Assembly (NCBI RefSeq): GCF_014596945.1
Contig: NZ_JACVXB010000003.1
Location: forward strand, 540,432-604,431
Direction of reading: 5' to 3'
Source: Aestuariibaculum sediminum
GTDB taxonomy: Bacteria; Bacteroidota; Bacteroidia; Flavobacteriales; Flavobacteriaceae
Length of the DNA stretch: 64,000 bases
The notes beneath the pieces were generated by a model. It made no database searches, was not told where the DNA came from, and saw nothing but the letters and a program-made list of their open reading frames with translations. Below, in pieces: positions 45,656-54,886 of this stretch. Numbering within the stretch: position 1 is the first letter of the stretch; the number at the start of each line of letters is the position of its first letter. The position numbers and the translations under genes are program-made.

Positions 45656-46561
45656 ATGCATAAATTTTACAGCAACGGAAAACTTTTAATAACCGGAGAA
45701 TATCTTGTTCTCGATGGCGCAAAAGCTTTTGCTTTACCTACAAAATTTGGGCAATCGTTGGAAGTTTCACCAATAGAAGAAGAAAAACTTATTTGGGAAA
45801 GCTACAATAGCGATCAGTCCATTTGGTATAGCGCGGAGTTTAAGTTTTTAAACCACCAAATTAAAAGTACCGAATCGAGTGAAATTTCCAATCGGATTGT
45901 TAATATTATTCATGCGGCGACATCTTTAAATGAAGATTTTTTGTCGAATAATAAAGGTTATAAGATATCTACACATTTAAGTTTCCCTAAAAATTGGGGT
46001 TTAGGCACATCGTCTACTCTTATTAATAATATTGCTAATTGGGCTAAGGTAAATCCTTATCAACTATTAGAAAAAACGTTTGGCGGCAGTGGTTATGATA
46101 TTGCTTGCGCACAACATAATCATCCGATATTTTACAAAAAGGAATTTAATAGCCCAGAAGTTTCTGAAGTTGATTTCAATCCTAACTTTAAAAATCATTT
46201 ATTTTTTGTGTTTCTAAACAAGAAACAAAATAGTAGAGAAGGTATTGCGTATTACAATGCAAATAAATCGAATATAACACCCATCATTTCAGAAATAAAT
46301 GATATCACGAACAAACTTGTGCTTACCGAACAATTATCGGAGTTCGAATCTCTTTTAAATCAGCATGAAAGTATTATTTCTAAAACCACAAAACAAGTAA
46401 CAGTTAAGGAACGCTTATTTAGCGATTTTGAGGGCTGCATAAAAAGTTTAGGGGCTTGGGGTGGCGATTTTGTTTTGGTCACGAGTGAAACCAATCCAAC
46501 GTCTTATTTTAAATTGAAAGGATACGAAACGATTGTTCCTTATAGCGAGATGATATTATAA
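45656..46561 (+). CDS. GYDIA-type GHMP kinase, probably a mevalonate-pathway enzyme
   Basis: 301 residues. GHMP kinase fold: N-terminal SNGKLLITGEYLVLDGAKA, a phosphate-binding loop WGLGTSST (about 116-123, replacing the common GLGSSA) and a GSGYDIACAQH motif (about 146-156) that names this subgroup. It has no catalytic lysine I can place with confidence. Which step it catalyses (mevalonate kinase, phosphomevalonate kinase or decarboxylase-like) is not certain from sequence. The 3-bp link to HMG-CoA reductase argues for the mevalonate pathway. Confidence 0.88.
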   Translation: MHKFYSNGKLLITGEYLVLDGAKAFALPTKFGQSLEVSPIEEEKLIWESYNSDQSIWYSAEFKFLNHQIKSTESSEISNRIVNIIHAATSLNEDFLSNNKGYKISTHLSFPKNWGLGTSSTLINNIANWAKVNPYQLLEKTFGGSGYDIACAQHNHPIFYKKEFNSPEVSEVDFNPNFKNHLFFVFLNKKQNSREGIAYYNANKSNITPIISEINDITNKLVLTEQLSEFESLLNQHESIISKTTKQVTVKERLFSDFEGCIKSLGAWGGDFVLVTSETNPTSYFKLKGYETIVPYSEMIL

Positions 46562-46605
46562 TTTTTTTTAATAACACCTCTTCTTGAAGGCATAATTTAC
46601 TCTAT

Positions 46606-46641
46606 AAAAAAAGGGGAGCAATTAAATTGCTCCCCTTTTTA
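46606..46641. terminator. Bidirectional terminator between the GHMP kinase and PpiD-like genes
   Basis: ggggagcaa / ttgctcccc (46613-46621, 46627-46635) extended by A and T tracts on both sides. It lies between convergent genes and has T runs in both directions. Confidence 0.92.
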
Positions 46642-46657
46642 ATATTTCCATTTGCTT

Positions 46658-48787
46658 TTATTGAATCTGACTTTCAACACGATTGTCTTCAATTTCGGCA
46701 GCGTCTTTTAAAGCATTATAAAGCTTAGTAGTTACCACATTTACTTTTTGTTGTTCTACACGATTAGCTGCTGCTTGATAGTTTTCTAAAGCAACTGCTG
46801 GTGTAATTTTCGTAACTTGAATCATATAGACACCATTGTTTCCATCGATTAATCCAGAAGTTTCACCTTCATTTAAACCGAATGCAGCTCCAACTACTAA
46901 TGGCTCTCTACCTGCTCCAGATAATGTTGGATTCTTCATGTTAACAGCTGATACCGTTCTTACAGAAACGTTTTGGCTAGCTGCTAAATCATCAAGATTC
47001 GATGCTGACACTTTATCTCTAAGCATTTCTGCCTTTTTCTCCTTACGAACAATTGGCAGAACACTTGCTGTTGCTTCTTCAACAGACATTAGCCCTTTTT
47101 CATGCTTAGCTACTAATTGAGCTATAACATATCCGTTTGGTACTGAAAAACGCTTTATTGCACCTTCTTTAGCTCCTTCTTCAAATGCCCAGCGCACAAT
47201 TTGTCTTTGGTTACCAACACCTGGAATATTTTCATCTAATACTTTTATTCCGTTTACTGGTCTTACCACAAAATTATTGTCTTTAGCTGCCGCATCAAAT
47301 TCCTTATCTCCAAGAACAGCTAATTCAAATGTTGACGCATCTCTAAATACTTTGTCTATAGTTTCTTCAGAAGGCTCTATTTTTCTGGCTAAAGTACCAA
47401 CTTGAATGGCTTTTTGTTTGTCTTTAAGACCTTCAATTTCGATAATGTGATAACCAAATACAGTTTTCACAACCCCTAAATCACCTACATTACCTTCAAA
47501 TTCGAAATCATTAAATTCTGGCACCATGGTATTGTAAGGATGCCAATCGTAACGACCACCATTTGAAACACTACCCTGATCTGAAGAAAACTCTGTGACT
47601 AAACTTTCAAATTTAGAACGGTCTGCTTTTATAACAGTTAATAAACTATCGGCAGTAGCTTTAGCTTGAGCATCGGTTTGAGTTACATCTGGTTGTGCAC
47701 TTTGCGCACCTAAAAACGGAATTAAAATATGTCTAACTTTTGCTGAATCTGGTATTTGCTTAACTGCAATTAGTTTAGAAATCTTATAATAACCATTATC
47801 TTTATACGGGCCATAAGTTTCACCTACATTTAAATTAAATAGAGAATCTGCAATTGTAGAAGGTAAGCTTGATTTAAATAAGAAACGGTCATCAAACTTA
47901 ATATCTGAATTTCTATTAACAAATGCTTCGTTATCTGAAGTGTTTAAAAACCCTTTTACGGTTTCGTTTTCTTTAGTATTGCTGTTATACTCTTCTTTAT
48001 CTTTTAACAGTTCGGTAAGTTCAGATTTAATAGCTTCTTCATCTTCTACAGACGCCACTTCATTAAACTGTACAAACTTAATATCTCTTGAAGCTTCTAC
48101 TTCGTATTTCTTTTTATTCTTTTTGATATAATCAGAAATATCGGATTTTGAAACCTCAACTAAACTATCGGCAATCGAGCTATAAGCCAACTGAACATAC
48201 TTTACGTCAACTTTATTACCTTCTAATTCATACTCCAATTCTCCTTCAGCTAAAGTACCAGTTAGACCAGCTTTAACCATATTAAAGTAATTTTGTTGTA
48301 ACGCATTTGAAGCCACAGATTGTTCGTAGTTAACCCACTGCGCATAACCTTCGGCAGAGGTCTCCTTTAAATTAGCGATATACTCGTTTAATTTTGCTTC
48401 ATCAAAAATTCCAGCTTCATTTAAAAACTCCGGACTGTTAGCTAGAGCCGTTTTTAATAAATCGCGCATTTGATCCTTCTCTACAGTAATACCTAAAGCC
48501 TCGTATTGAGTTTCCATTACCGCTTTTCTCACTTCCTGATCCCAAACACGGTTCATTACCTGTGTACTAGTTGCATTTGGGCCTAATTGACGTTGTGCTA
48601 TTTCTACCTTTTGTAAAAAATCTTCTCTGGTAATATCTTTTCCATTTATAGTTGCCACGATGTTATCGCTGCCACTAAATGCATTTCCGCTTTTAAACAA
48701 ATCTGCTAATACAAAAGAAAATAACGCTAAAGCAATAACTATTATTAAAAATAGCGAACGTTGTCTAATCTTATTTAAAACTGCCAT
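46658..48787 (-). CDS. PpiD/SurA-like periplasmic peptidyl-prolyl isomerase chaperone
   Basis: 709 residues. One N-terminal span (about 10-30) anchors a long periplasmic part: SurA_N-like helices (about 40-200), a parvulin domain (about 340-450: VRHILIPFLGA, GGRYDWHPYNTMVPEF, VVKTVFGYHIIEI) and a second degenerate PPIase-like region toward the C-terminus. It resembles PpiD, which helps outer-membrane proteins leave the Sec translocon. First two domains are clear; the tail is less so. Confidence 0.9.
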   Translation of the reverse strand: MAVLNKIRQRSLFLIIVIALALFSFVLADLFKSGNAFSGSDNIVATINGKDITREDFLQKVEIAQRQLGPNATSTQVMNRVWDQEVRKAVMETQYEALGITVEKDQMRDLLKTALANSPEFLNEAGIFDEAKLNEYIANLKETSAEGYAQWVNYEQSVASNALQQNYFNMVKAGLTGTLAEGELEYELEGNKVDVKYVQLAYSSIADSLVEVSKSDISDYIKKNKKKYEVEASRDIKFVQFNEVASVEDEEAIKSELTELLKDKEEYNSNTKENETVKGFLNTSDNEAFVNRNSDIKFDDRFLFKSSLPSTIADSLFNLNVGETYGPYKDNGYYKISKLIAVKQIPDSAKVRHILIPFLGAQSAQPDVTQTDAQAKATADSLLTVIKADRSKFESLVTEFSSDQGSVSNGGRYDWHPYNTMVPEFNDFEFEGNVGDLGVVKTVFGYHIIEIEGLKDKQKAIQVGTLARKIEPSEETIDKVFRDASTFELAVLGDKEFDAAAKDNNFVVRPVNGIKVLDENIPGVGNQRQIVRWAFEEGAKEGAIKRFSVPNGYVIAQLVAKHEKGLMSVEEATASVLPIVRKEKKAEMLRDKVSASNLDDLAASQNVSVRTVSAVNMKNPTLSGAGREPLVVGAAFGLNEGETSGLIDGNNGVYMIQVTKITPAVALENYQAAANRVEQQKVNVVTTKLYNALKDAAEIEDNRVESQIQ

Positions 48788-48925
48788 GTGTAATTAAAAA
48801 ATTTAAAAAAACCCTTACTGGGATTTAGCTTGTTACAATTGATACCTTTAGTTGAAAGCATGTATCGCGGCGAAAATACTATTTTCTATTAAATAATAAA
48901 AGGAGTTAGATGTTTTAATTATGCT

Positions 48926-50215
48926 TTAATCTTCATCTATAATTTTAAGCTCTATAAGATCTATTTTTGTATTAGATACCTCAACGATAGAAAATTGAAA
49001 TTTATCAATTTTTACAATCTCATGCTGACTTGGAATTTCTTCGGTATGATTAACGATTAAACCGCCTAACGTTTCATAATTTTCACTTTTAGGCAAATTT
49101 AATTTATAGGTTTCATTAATATAATCGACTTCTAATCTGGCTGAAAAAGTATAAGTATCTTCGTCTGTTTTTTCTTCGATTAAATCGATGGTATCATGCT
49201 CATCTTCAATTTCTCCAAATAATTCCTCAACAATATCTTCGACCGACATAATACCTGATGTTCCTCCGTACTCATCTAAAACGACAGCTATACTTTTTCG
49301 CTTTTTTATGAGCAAACTAAGCACATCCTTTATTAAAACCGTTTCGGGAACAAACTCAACAGGCAAGATCATGGCTTTAATATTTTTGGGTCTTTTAAAC
49401 AATTCGAATGAATGCACATAACCCACAATATCGTCTATAGTTTCTTTATAAACCAATATTTTTGTAAACCCGGTCTCCGTAAAAAGACTGCTTAAATTTT
49501 TAAGTGAATCGTTAATTTCGATAGCCGTTATTTCGGTTCGAGGCACCATAACTTCCCGAGCTTTAACATCGGAAAATTCTAAAGCATTTTGAAACATTTG
49601 AATTTCGGTATCTACCTCGTCATGTTCTTCTACCGACTCCATTTGTTCGCTTATATAATTACCAAGTTCAACTTTTGTGAATGCTAATTGAATTTGGTCG
49701 CCTTCGGTTTTAAAAACATATTTTAATACAAAATCAGAAATCCAAATTACAAAATCGGATATAAGACTAAACAACACATAAAACACATAGGCTGGCACAG
49801 CTAAGGTTTTAATTAATGTGTTCGCATAAATTTGAAAAAATACCTTTGGTAAAAATTCGGCAGTAATTAAAATAACTAAAGTTGAAATAATAGTTTGCGT
49901 AAGCAAGCTAAAATCGGTTAACATTAAGTTTATAAAATTACTGGTTGTTGGCATCAAGGATTGAAACCATGCTACCAATAAATCGCCCATAAAAAAACCG
50001 TAGATTACCAAGGCAATATTGTTACCAATTAACATGGTAGCAATAAATTTTGAAGGTTTTGCTGTTAGCTTTGTTAATACCGTAGATAGTAAACCTTCCT
50101 GTTTTTTTTCAATTTCGATATGGATTTTATTAGATGACACATAGGCAATCTCCATACCGGAAAAAAAAGCTGATAGTAACAGTGAAACAATTATGATTAT
50201 TACATAAATGCTCAT
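48926..50215 (-). CDS. CNNM/CorC-family membrane protein with CBS pair
   Basis: 429 residues. An N-terminal DUF21/CNNM membrane domain (about 1-190, with FFSGMEIAYVSSN) is followed by a CBS pair (about 215-330) and a C-terminal CorC_HlyC domain (about 345-425). Often labelled 'hemolysin', but the characterised members are magnesium or other divalent-metal exporters. The small membrane protein upstream ends 3 bp before its start. Confidence 0.92.
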   Translation of the reverse strand: MSIYVIIIIVSLLLSAFFSGMEIAYVSSNKIHIEIEKKQEGLLSTVLTKLTAKPSKFIATMLIGNNIALVIYGFFMGDLLVAWFQSLMPTTSNFINLMLTDFSLLTQTIISTLVILITAEFLPKVFFQIYANTLIKTLAVPAYVFYVLFSLISDFVIWISDFVLKYVFKTEGDQIQLAFTKVELGNYISEQMESVEEHDEVDTEIQMFQNALEFSDVKAREVMVPRTEITAIEINDSLKNLSSLFTETGFTKILVYKETIDDIVGYVHSFELFKRPKNIKAMILPVEFVPETVLIKDVLSLLIKKRKSIAVVLDEYGGTSGIMSVEDIVEELFGEIEDEHDTIDLIEEKTDEDTYTFSARLEVDYINETYKLNLPKSENYETLGGLIVNHTEEIPSQHEIVKIDKFQFSIVEVSNTKIDLIELKIIDED

Positions 50216-50218
50216 GTA

Positions 50219-50410
50219 TTACGACTTGTTTTTATTACCATATTTATTAGCAAATTTTCTTCGGAAGAAAAAGATAAAAACAGCTAATCCTGCTAAAGCA
50301 AACGACACATAAGCACCATGTGTACCATCTCCCCATTTGGTAATCCCATCGTAAAGGAATAACACTGCAAAAACCAGATAAGCGAATTGAAAAATTTTAG
50401 AGTATTTCAT
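50219..50410 (-). CDS. Small two-span membrane protein of unknown function
   Basis: 63 residues with two hydrophobic segments (about 7-21 and 32-50) and a basic C-terminus (RRKFANKYGNKNKS). No family recognised. It lies 3 bp upstream of the CNNM gene and 127 bp downstream of lptC, in the same direction as both. Confidence 0.75.
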   Translation of the reverse strand: MKYSKIFQFAYLVFAVLFLYDGITKWGDGTHGAYVSFALAGLAVFIFFFRRKFANKYGNKNKS

Positions 50411-50537
50411 GAATTTTATTTATAGCCAATACCAACTTAAGATTAAAAGTGGCAAAAGGCATTGATTAAAATTTGTAATGTAAAGATAATTAAATTTGAA
50501 GTATGCCGAATTGTATTTTATCAAGAATACTTTAAAA

Positions 50538-51092
50538 TTATTCTTCAACAGTAATAATACCCGTTACCTCGAGCACTTCGGCGTTCTTGAATTTGGAATC
50601 TGAATCGAAACCATTACCGTTTATAATATCGGTTTCAGAGGTAAAGGTTACCGGGTTGTTGGTAAATAGCCATTCCTTTTTTTGGTCGTAATACAACTGC
50701 TCAGTTTTTAATTCTCTGTCGTCGGTTGTTGTTATTACTACATTTCCTTGCAAGTCTATTAAATCGGTTTTATCGTAAACTATGGCATAATCTGCTACAA
50801 CGGTACTTTTCTTGTTATCATCGTCGTAAAGATACAACGTAATACCTTGATCGAATTCGTTAAACGGAAATTCGCGATTGCTGTAATCCAGCATTCTTTT
50901 ACTTAGTAAATTGGCTGTGACCCGACCCGAATCGGTATATTTTAAATTGATATTTTCGGCAACCCCAATCGGCTCATTTTCAGACAAACCAATTTGTTGC
51001 ACTTCATTATAACTGTTGTTACATGAAAAAAACATAGTCACCGTAAAAACGGTGACTATGAATAATATATTATGTTTTCTTTTTGTATTCAT
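50538..51092 (-). CDS. lptC: Lipopolysaccharide export protein LptC
   Basis: The start is at 51092, overlapping the stop of the TPR gene in a TAATG junction. A longer in-frame start at 51131 would run into that gene. The 184 residues begin with a lipoprotein-like signal peptide ending FFSC, then an LptC (DUF1239) beta-jellyroll: YSNREFPFNEFDQGITLYLYDDD, ADYAIVYDKTDLIDLQGNVVI, LKTEQLYYDQKKEWLFT. LptC passes LPS from the LptB2FG complex to LptA. An unusual perfect hairpin with a T tract lies within the signal-peptide codons (51026-51060). Confidence 0.92.
   Translation of the reverse strand: MNTKRKHNILFIVTVFTVTMFFSCNNSYNEVQQIGLSENEPIGVAENINLKYTDSGRVTANLLSKRMLDYSNREFPFNEFDQGITLYLYDDDNKKSTVVADYAIVYDKTDLIDLQGNVVITTTDDRELKTEQLYYDQKKEWLFTNNPVTFTSETDIINGNGFDSDSKFKNAEVLEVTGIITVEE
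51026..51060 (-). promoter_or_regulatory. Terminator-like perfect hairpin inside the start of lptC
   Basis: catagtcaccgt (51033-51044) and acggtgactatg (51049-51060) form a perfect 12-bp stem with a 4-nt loop. On the coding strand the stem is followed directly by seven T residues. It covers about codons 11-20 of lptC. All features of an intrinsic terminator are present, yet it sits within a gene, which suggests attenuation or coupling to translation. Confidence 0.7.
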
Positions 51093-52471
51093 TAAATATT
51101 TGGAACCGTTACCGAAGCACCAATCCAACATCCAATTTTAATTACTGTTCCTGAACAACCACAACTAAACACATCTTGCCTTGATGGCGCTTTAGCTTTG
51201 TAACTTGCAACAGACTGAGCCGATGCTTTCTTTAGAGTAGCATCTACGCGTCCTGCTTTTGCTGCTTCATCGGCAGCTAACCAGTACACCGCTCTTTTAT
51301 TAAACGCAGTATCACCACAATTATTGGCACTGGCTGCATACATAGCTGCAATTGCTAAATACGGACGACCATTAGATGGGTTTAACTGTAATGCTTGTCT
51401 GAAATAGTTTCTAGCTTTTCCGTAATTACCAGCTTTTTTAAATTTAGTACCAACTTGGTATACAATCTTAGATTTTTTGTAACTGTCGGTTTCTAAATCG
51501 ATTGCTTGCTGATAAAACTTAACAGCCTCACTAGATTTCCCTTCTTTATCTTTTAATACACCTAGGTAATACGCCGAGCTCGCCGATGGGTTTAATTCGT
51601 GTTGTGCATTTACCAATTTCACGAATAACGGACTATCGGTACATTCTTTCTCATACATTTTAGCAACCGCTCTTCGAACCCAGGTTATATTCATTTTGTT
51701 TGCCTCAAAATCCTTTTCGTAAAGTGGAATTAAGTTATCGCAGTTAGCACGATCTCCTAATAATTTATCCATTCCACCTGATACGATATCGTAATTTAAA
51801 AGGTAACTTTCATAATACTTTTTATAGGCTGGCTCTTTTCCAGATAAAGGTGTTCCTTCTTCTTCTTTGGCGATGATAGGGTTTAACTTTTCAGAGTAAT
51901 TCTTCACTTCCTCTTCAATTTTCTCTGCTACATCGTCGTATTTATCGAACAATTCTGCCGGCGTTTTCTTTTTGGCATCATATAATTCTACCATTAAAGA
52001 AAAGTATGTATACAAACTTTTTGGGTTGGTAAATGTTTCCTTATCTGCCTTATATGCGGCATCAAAACAATTATACAACTCCTCATCTGTTTTATTTAAA
52101 AGCTCCTTATTGTCATACTGTACCTGGCAAGATTCAGCTAAAAATTGACCTTTAGGCGTTTTACTTGGGTAATACTCTAAACGCTGTTCCCAAAGTTTTA
52201 ATAAATCATTTATTAAAGTCGCTTTTTCAGCACCCTGTGCTTTATCAATTTTATCTTCTAATATTTTTTCACCATCAATATAGATAGCAATATTAAATTT
52301 AGGGCATTTGTTTCTTACTGCCATCCAAGGCTCGTAAGCGGCATCATAATTTTTTGCTTTTACATACTCATGGAATATAGAAAGCTTAGTCATACATTCC
52401 TCATCTTGTTGTGCAAACCCCGCAAAGCCAACAAATAATAAAGCAAATAAAAATGTAATTTTCGTCTTCAT
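51092..52471 (-). CDS. Secreted tetratricopeptide-repeat protein
   Basis: 459 residues. Signal peptide (about 1-20, MKTKITFLFALLFVGFAGFA) and a helical body; a TPR array is clear at about 285-390 (ASSAYYLGVLKDKEGKSSEAVKFYQQAI; KKAGNYGKARNYFRQALQLNP). The tail has a Cys-Gly-Cys motif (FSCGCSGTVIKIGCW). Likely periplasmic scaffold. It is coupled to lptC by overlapping stop/start codons and follows the outer-membrane protein gene by 23 bp. Confidence 0.85.
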   Translation of the reverse strand: MKTKITFLFALLFVGFAGFAQQDEECMTKLSIFHEYVKAKNYDAAYEPWMAVRNKCPKFNIAIYIDGEKILEDKIDKAQGAEKATLINDLLKLWEQRLEYYPSKTPKGQFLAESCQVQYDNKELLNKTDEELYNCFDAAYKADKETFTNPKSLYTYFSLMVELYDAKKKTPAELFDKYDDVAEKIEEEVKNYSEKLNPIIAKEEEGTPLSGKEPAYKKYYESYLLNYDIVSGGMDKLLGDRANCDNLIPLYEKDFEANKMNITWVRRAVAKMYEKECTDSPLFVKLVNAQHELNPSASSAYYLGVLKDKEGKSSEAVKFYQQAIDLETDSYKKSKIVYQVGTKFKKAGNYGKARNYFRQALQLNPSNGRPYLAIAAMYAASANNCGDTAFNKRAVYWLAADEAAKAGRVDATLKKASAQSVASYKAKAPSRQDVFSCGCSGTVIKIGCWIGASVTVPNI

Positions 52472-52494
52472 GTTCTTAAATTTTCTCTTTTCTG

Positions 52495-53799
52495 TTAGTC
52501 ATATTTCCTTTTTTGAAACCATCTATCGTTCAAAGATAAGCTTAATTGGAAATTAATAAAATTCTCTTGTATTAAATTGTTGTTAGTAGTTCCTCGTTTT
52601 CCTAGTTCTAGACCTAGATTTGCATTAGAGAAGAAAGTACCAACTGGTAACCCTACTCCAAAAGATATGCCAAACTCATTAATCGACTCGTTTTCAATCT
52701 GCAAACCTGTATTTTCAAAATGCATTCCTGCACGGTAAGTTACGCGTTTAAAATAATTATTAAAAGAATTATATTGAGGAATGAAGAATCCTCCTACCGA
52801 AAACGTTTTAGAATTCTCATAACTCGTTGCTCCTGTTCTGTAAAGTTCATTTGAAAACTTACTTGCATTTAAAAATATTGTTTCTACACCAACAAACCAT
52901 TTTAATGGTTGTCCTATACCCGCACCAAAGGCTAATTTAGAGGGTATTACTAAATCGGTCTCTTCCAGGCCTTGCGCCTCTAAATCATCCTCAATTGTAT
53001 CTACCACAATTTCTTGTCCTGTTCCAGACAAGGTAATGGTTGAGTATGATCGCTCATTTTGCGATACTAAATTACTTTCTGGTGTATAAGTTAGAGCTGA
53101 AACAAACTCCAGCTTTTCGTTAATCATGGTTTTGTAGTTAAGCCCTAAATTCACATTTAAACCACTTAAATCTGATCTATTGTTCTCTCTAGATTGATAT
53201 TGGGTAAGCACACCATCATCATCATAGCTATACACTACGGTACTATTTTGAATATTACCAAAGTTGTATTGCACATCGGCACCTACACTTAAACCCTTAT
53301 AGATTTGGTAAGCAAACCCTAAAAACACCTTATTAACACCACCTTCACCTCTAAATTGGTTAGACAGGTCTCCTTCTTCATTAAGTGACTCTAACTTATA
53401 ACCTACCGAGGTATATGGCATTAACCCGAAACCAACACCTAATTTTCCCATCGGAATATTCATTGCTAAATAATCAAAAGTGGTAGATGATGCATTATCG
53501 CTACTAGAATCACTCTTTAAGCTGATGTTTGAATAGGTACCTCCAACCGTATATTTTACAAGACTACTACCATCGGTAAGACCTTCTAAATTATTTCCAG
53601 CATAAGAGGCAGGGTTTCTTAAATTAACATGAATACTATCTGAATAAATACTTAGTCCCCCCATACTACGGTTTTCAACAGTACCTTTAAATTTCAAGCT
53701 TCCAATACCGTAGAAAGAATATGGCGAGGCCGTTCCCTCTTGCCCGTAACTTTTAATTGCTAATAATGCAACAAAAATTAATACAAGTTTTTTTATCAT
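52495..53799 (-). CDS. Outer-membrane beta-barrel protein, FadL-like layout
   Basis: 434 residues. Signal peptide (MIKKLVLIFVALLAIKSYGQ), then AYSFYG-type N-terminus with RSMGGLSIYSDS and LRNPASYAG, alternating amphipathic strands throughout, ending in an aromatic residue pattern near the C-terminus. This resembles FadL/PorV-type barrels that in Bacteroidota have an RxMGGxxxA... opening. Function unknown; its place beside LptC points to envelope biogenesis. The start overlaps the coaX stop by 4 bp. Confidence 0.75.
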   Translation of the reverse strand: MIKKLVLIFVALLAIKSYGQEGTASPYSFYGIGSLKFKGTVENRSMGGLSIYSDSIHVNLRNPASYAGNNLEGLTDGSSLVKYTVGGTYSNISLKSDSSSDNASSTTFDYLAMNIPMGKLGVGFGLMPYTSVGYKLESLNEEGDLSNQFRGEGGVNKVFLGFAYQIYKGLSVGADVQYNFGNIQNSTVVYSYDDDGVLTQYQSRENNRSDLSGLNVNLGLNYKTMINEKLEFVSALTYTPESNLVSQNERSYSTITLSGTGQEIVVDTIEDDLEAQGLEETDLVIPSKLAFGAGIGQPLKWFVGVETIFLNASKFSNELYRTGATSYENSKTFSVGGFFIPQYNSFNNYFKRVTYRAGMHFENTGLQIENESINEFGISFGVGLPVGTFFSNANLGLELGKRGTTNNNLIQENFINFQLSLSLNDRWFQKRKYD

Positions 53800-54527
53800 T
53801 CGTTCGAATTAAATTGTAATATTTGGTTTAAACCTTCTAAAAGAAAATTTAGGTTGACAAATATGGTACTTTTTAATTGTTTAGACAAGAAATTACAATC
53901 GCCTCCTGTTAAAATAACTGTTAAATCTGCATATTTTAACTGATAATTATGAATAATTCCTTCAATTTCATTTAAAACACCGTAAACAACTCCGGAATGT
54001 ATTGAATTTATTGTAGAATCTCCAATTAACATTCTTGGAACTTCCTTTTCTAATAACGGTAAATTAGCAGTTAAATTATGTAAAGCTTTATAACGCATCT
54101 CAATTCCTGGTGATATTCCGCCCCCTAAATATTCATTTTCAGCGTTTACAAAGTCGTAAGTAATGCAAGTCCCTGCATCTATAATAAGTGTATTTGATTT
54201 TGGAAATTTATTCACCGCAGCACAAACTAAACCTATTCGATCTATCCCTAATGTTTTTGGGGTTTGATATAAATTTTTAAAAGGAAGTTGAGTTTCTGCA
54301 TTAATGACTAAAACAGGTAATTTTCCTGTAATTTCCTTTAAAGCAGTTGCTTCTAGTTTTCCTACCGAAGACACAATGGCGCGTTTTAGTTCTGGGTACT
54401 TTACTTGGAGACCGGTTACCTCTTCTACCAATCGGTCTGGGCTTACAGTACTTTTAACTACCAACGCATTTTGATTAAACACAGCCAGTTTTACCAGAGT
54501 ATTACCAACATCTATTACTAAATTCAT
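53796..54527 (-). CDS. coaX: Type III pantothenate kinase CoaX
   Basis: First step of coenzyme A synthesis. The start is set at 54527 to give MNLVIDVGNTLVKLAVF, the family's standard opening with the phosphate-1 motif. Other motifs: TLGIDRIGLVCAA (about 97-109), IDAGTCITYDF (phosphate-2, about 124-134) and GGGISPGIEMRYKAL (about 141-155). About 243 residues, normal for type III. Confidence 0.96.
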   Translation of the reverse strand: MNLVIDVGNTLVKLAVFNQNALVVKSTVSPDRLVEEVTGLQVKYPELKRAIVSSVGKLEATALKEITGKLPVLVINAETQLPFKNLYQTPKTLGIDRIGLVCAAVNKFPKSNTLIIDAGTCITYDFVNAENEYLGGGISPGIEMRYKALHNLTANLPLLEKEVPRMLIGDSTINSIHSGVVYGVLNEIEGIIHNYQLKYADLTVILTGGDCNFLSKQLKSTIFVNLNFLLEGLNQILQFNSNE

Positions 54528-54652
54528 GAATTTTATTAAAGGGGTAAATGTACAAAACAAGATTTAATAAAAATTTATTTTTCATATCTCATTGATTTCA
54601 AAACAGATAAAAAACACATCCAAAAAAATTGAATTTTTTTTCATTTTTCTCT

Positions 54653-54682
54653 TGGCAGAAATCTAAAAAGCACATATATTTG
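54653..54682 (+). promoter_or_regulatory. Promoter of tRNA-Phe
   Basis: TTG at 54653-54655, then a 19-nt spacer, then TATATTTG at 54675-54682: an almost ideal Bacteroidota promoter. The tRNA starts 16 bp after the -7 box. Confidence 0.85.
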
Positions 54683-54697
54683 CAACCGCTTAACAGA

Positions 54698-54770
54698 GGT
54701 ACCTTAGCTCAGTTGGTAGAGCAAAGGACTGAAAATCCTTGTGTCCCTGGTTCGATTCCTGGAGGTACCA
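54698..54770 (+). tRNA. tRNA-Phe (anticodon GAA)
   Basis: A 73-nt cloverleaf: acceptor ggtacct / aggtacc, D stem gctc/gagc, anticodon stem aagga/tcctt around loop ctgaaaa (anticodon GAA), T arm with loop ttcgatt. The T stem has one T-T mismatch. The discriminator is A at 54770; CCA is not encoded (cta follows), unlike the tRNA-Arg in this window. Confidence 0.97.
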
Positions 54771-54776
54771 CTACAA

Positions 54777-54808
54777 AAATCCTGAAACATTTGTTTCGGG
54801 ATTTTTTG
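54777..54808 (+). terminator. Terminator of tRNA-Phe
   Basis: aaatcctgaaaca pairs with tgtttcgggattt (one G-T pair) and is followed by ttttg and further T residues. Confidence 0.85.
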
Positions 54809-54825
54809 TTTTTAAGACATTTCAC

Positions 54826-54862
54826 AAACAAAAAGGTGGAATTTTAACAAACCCCACCTCTT
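54826..54862 (-). terminator. Probable terminator of the 3-keto-glycoside operon
   Basis: aggtgg / ccacct (54834-54839, 54854-54859) with a 14-nt loop. On the minus strand the stem is followed by tttttg. It lies 27 bp after the stop of the last gene. Confidence 0.65.
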
Positions 54863-54886
54863 TAATTTTAAATTGTATTAGTAGTC

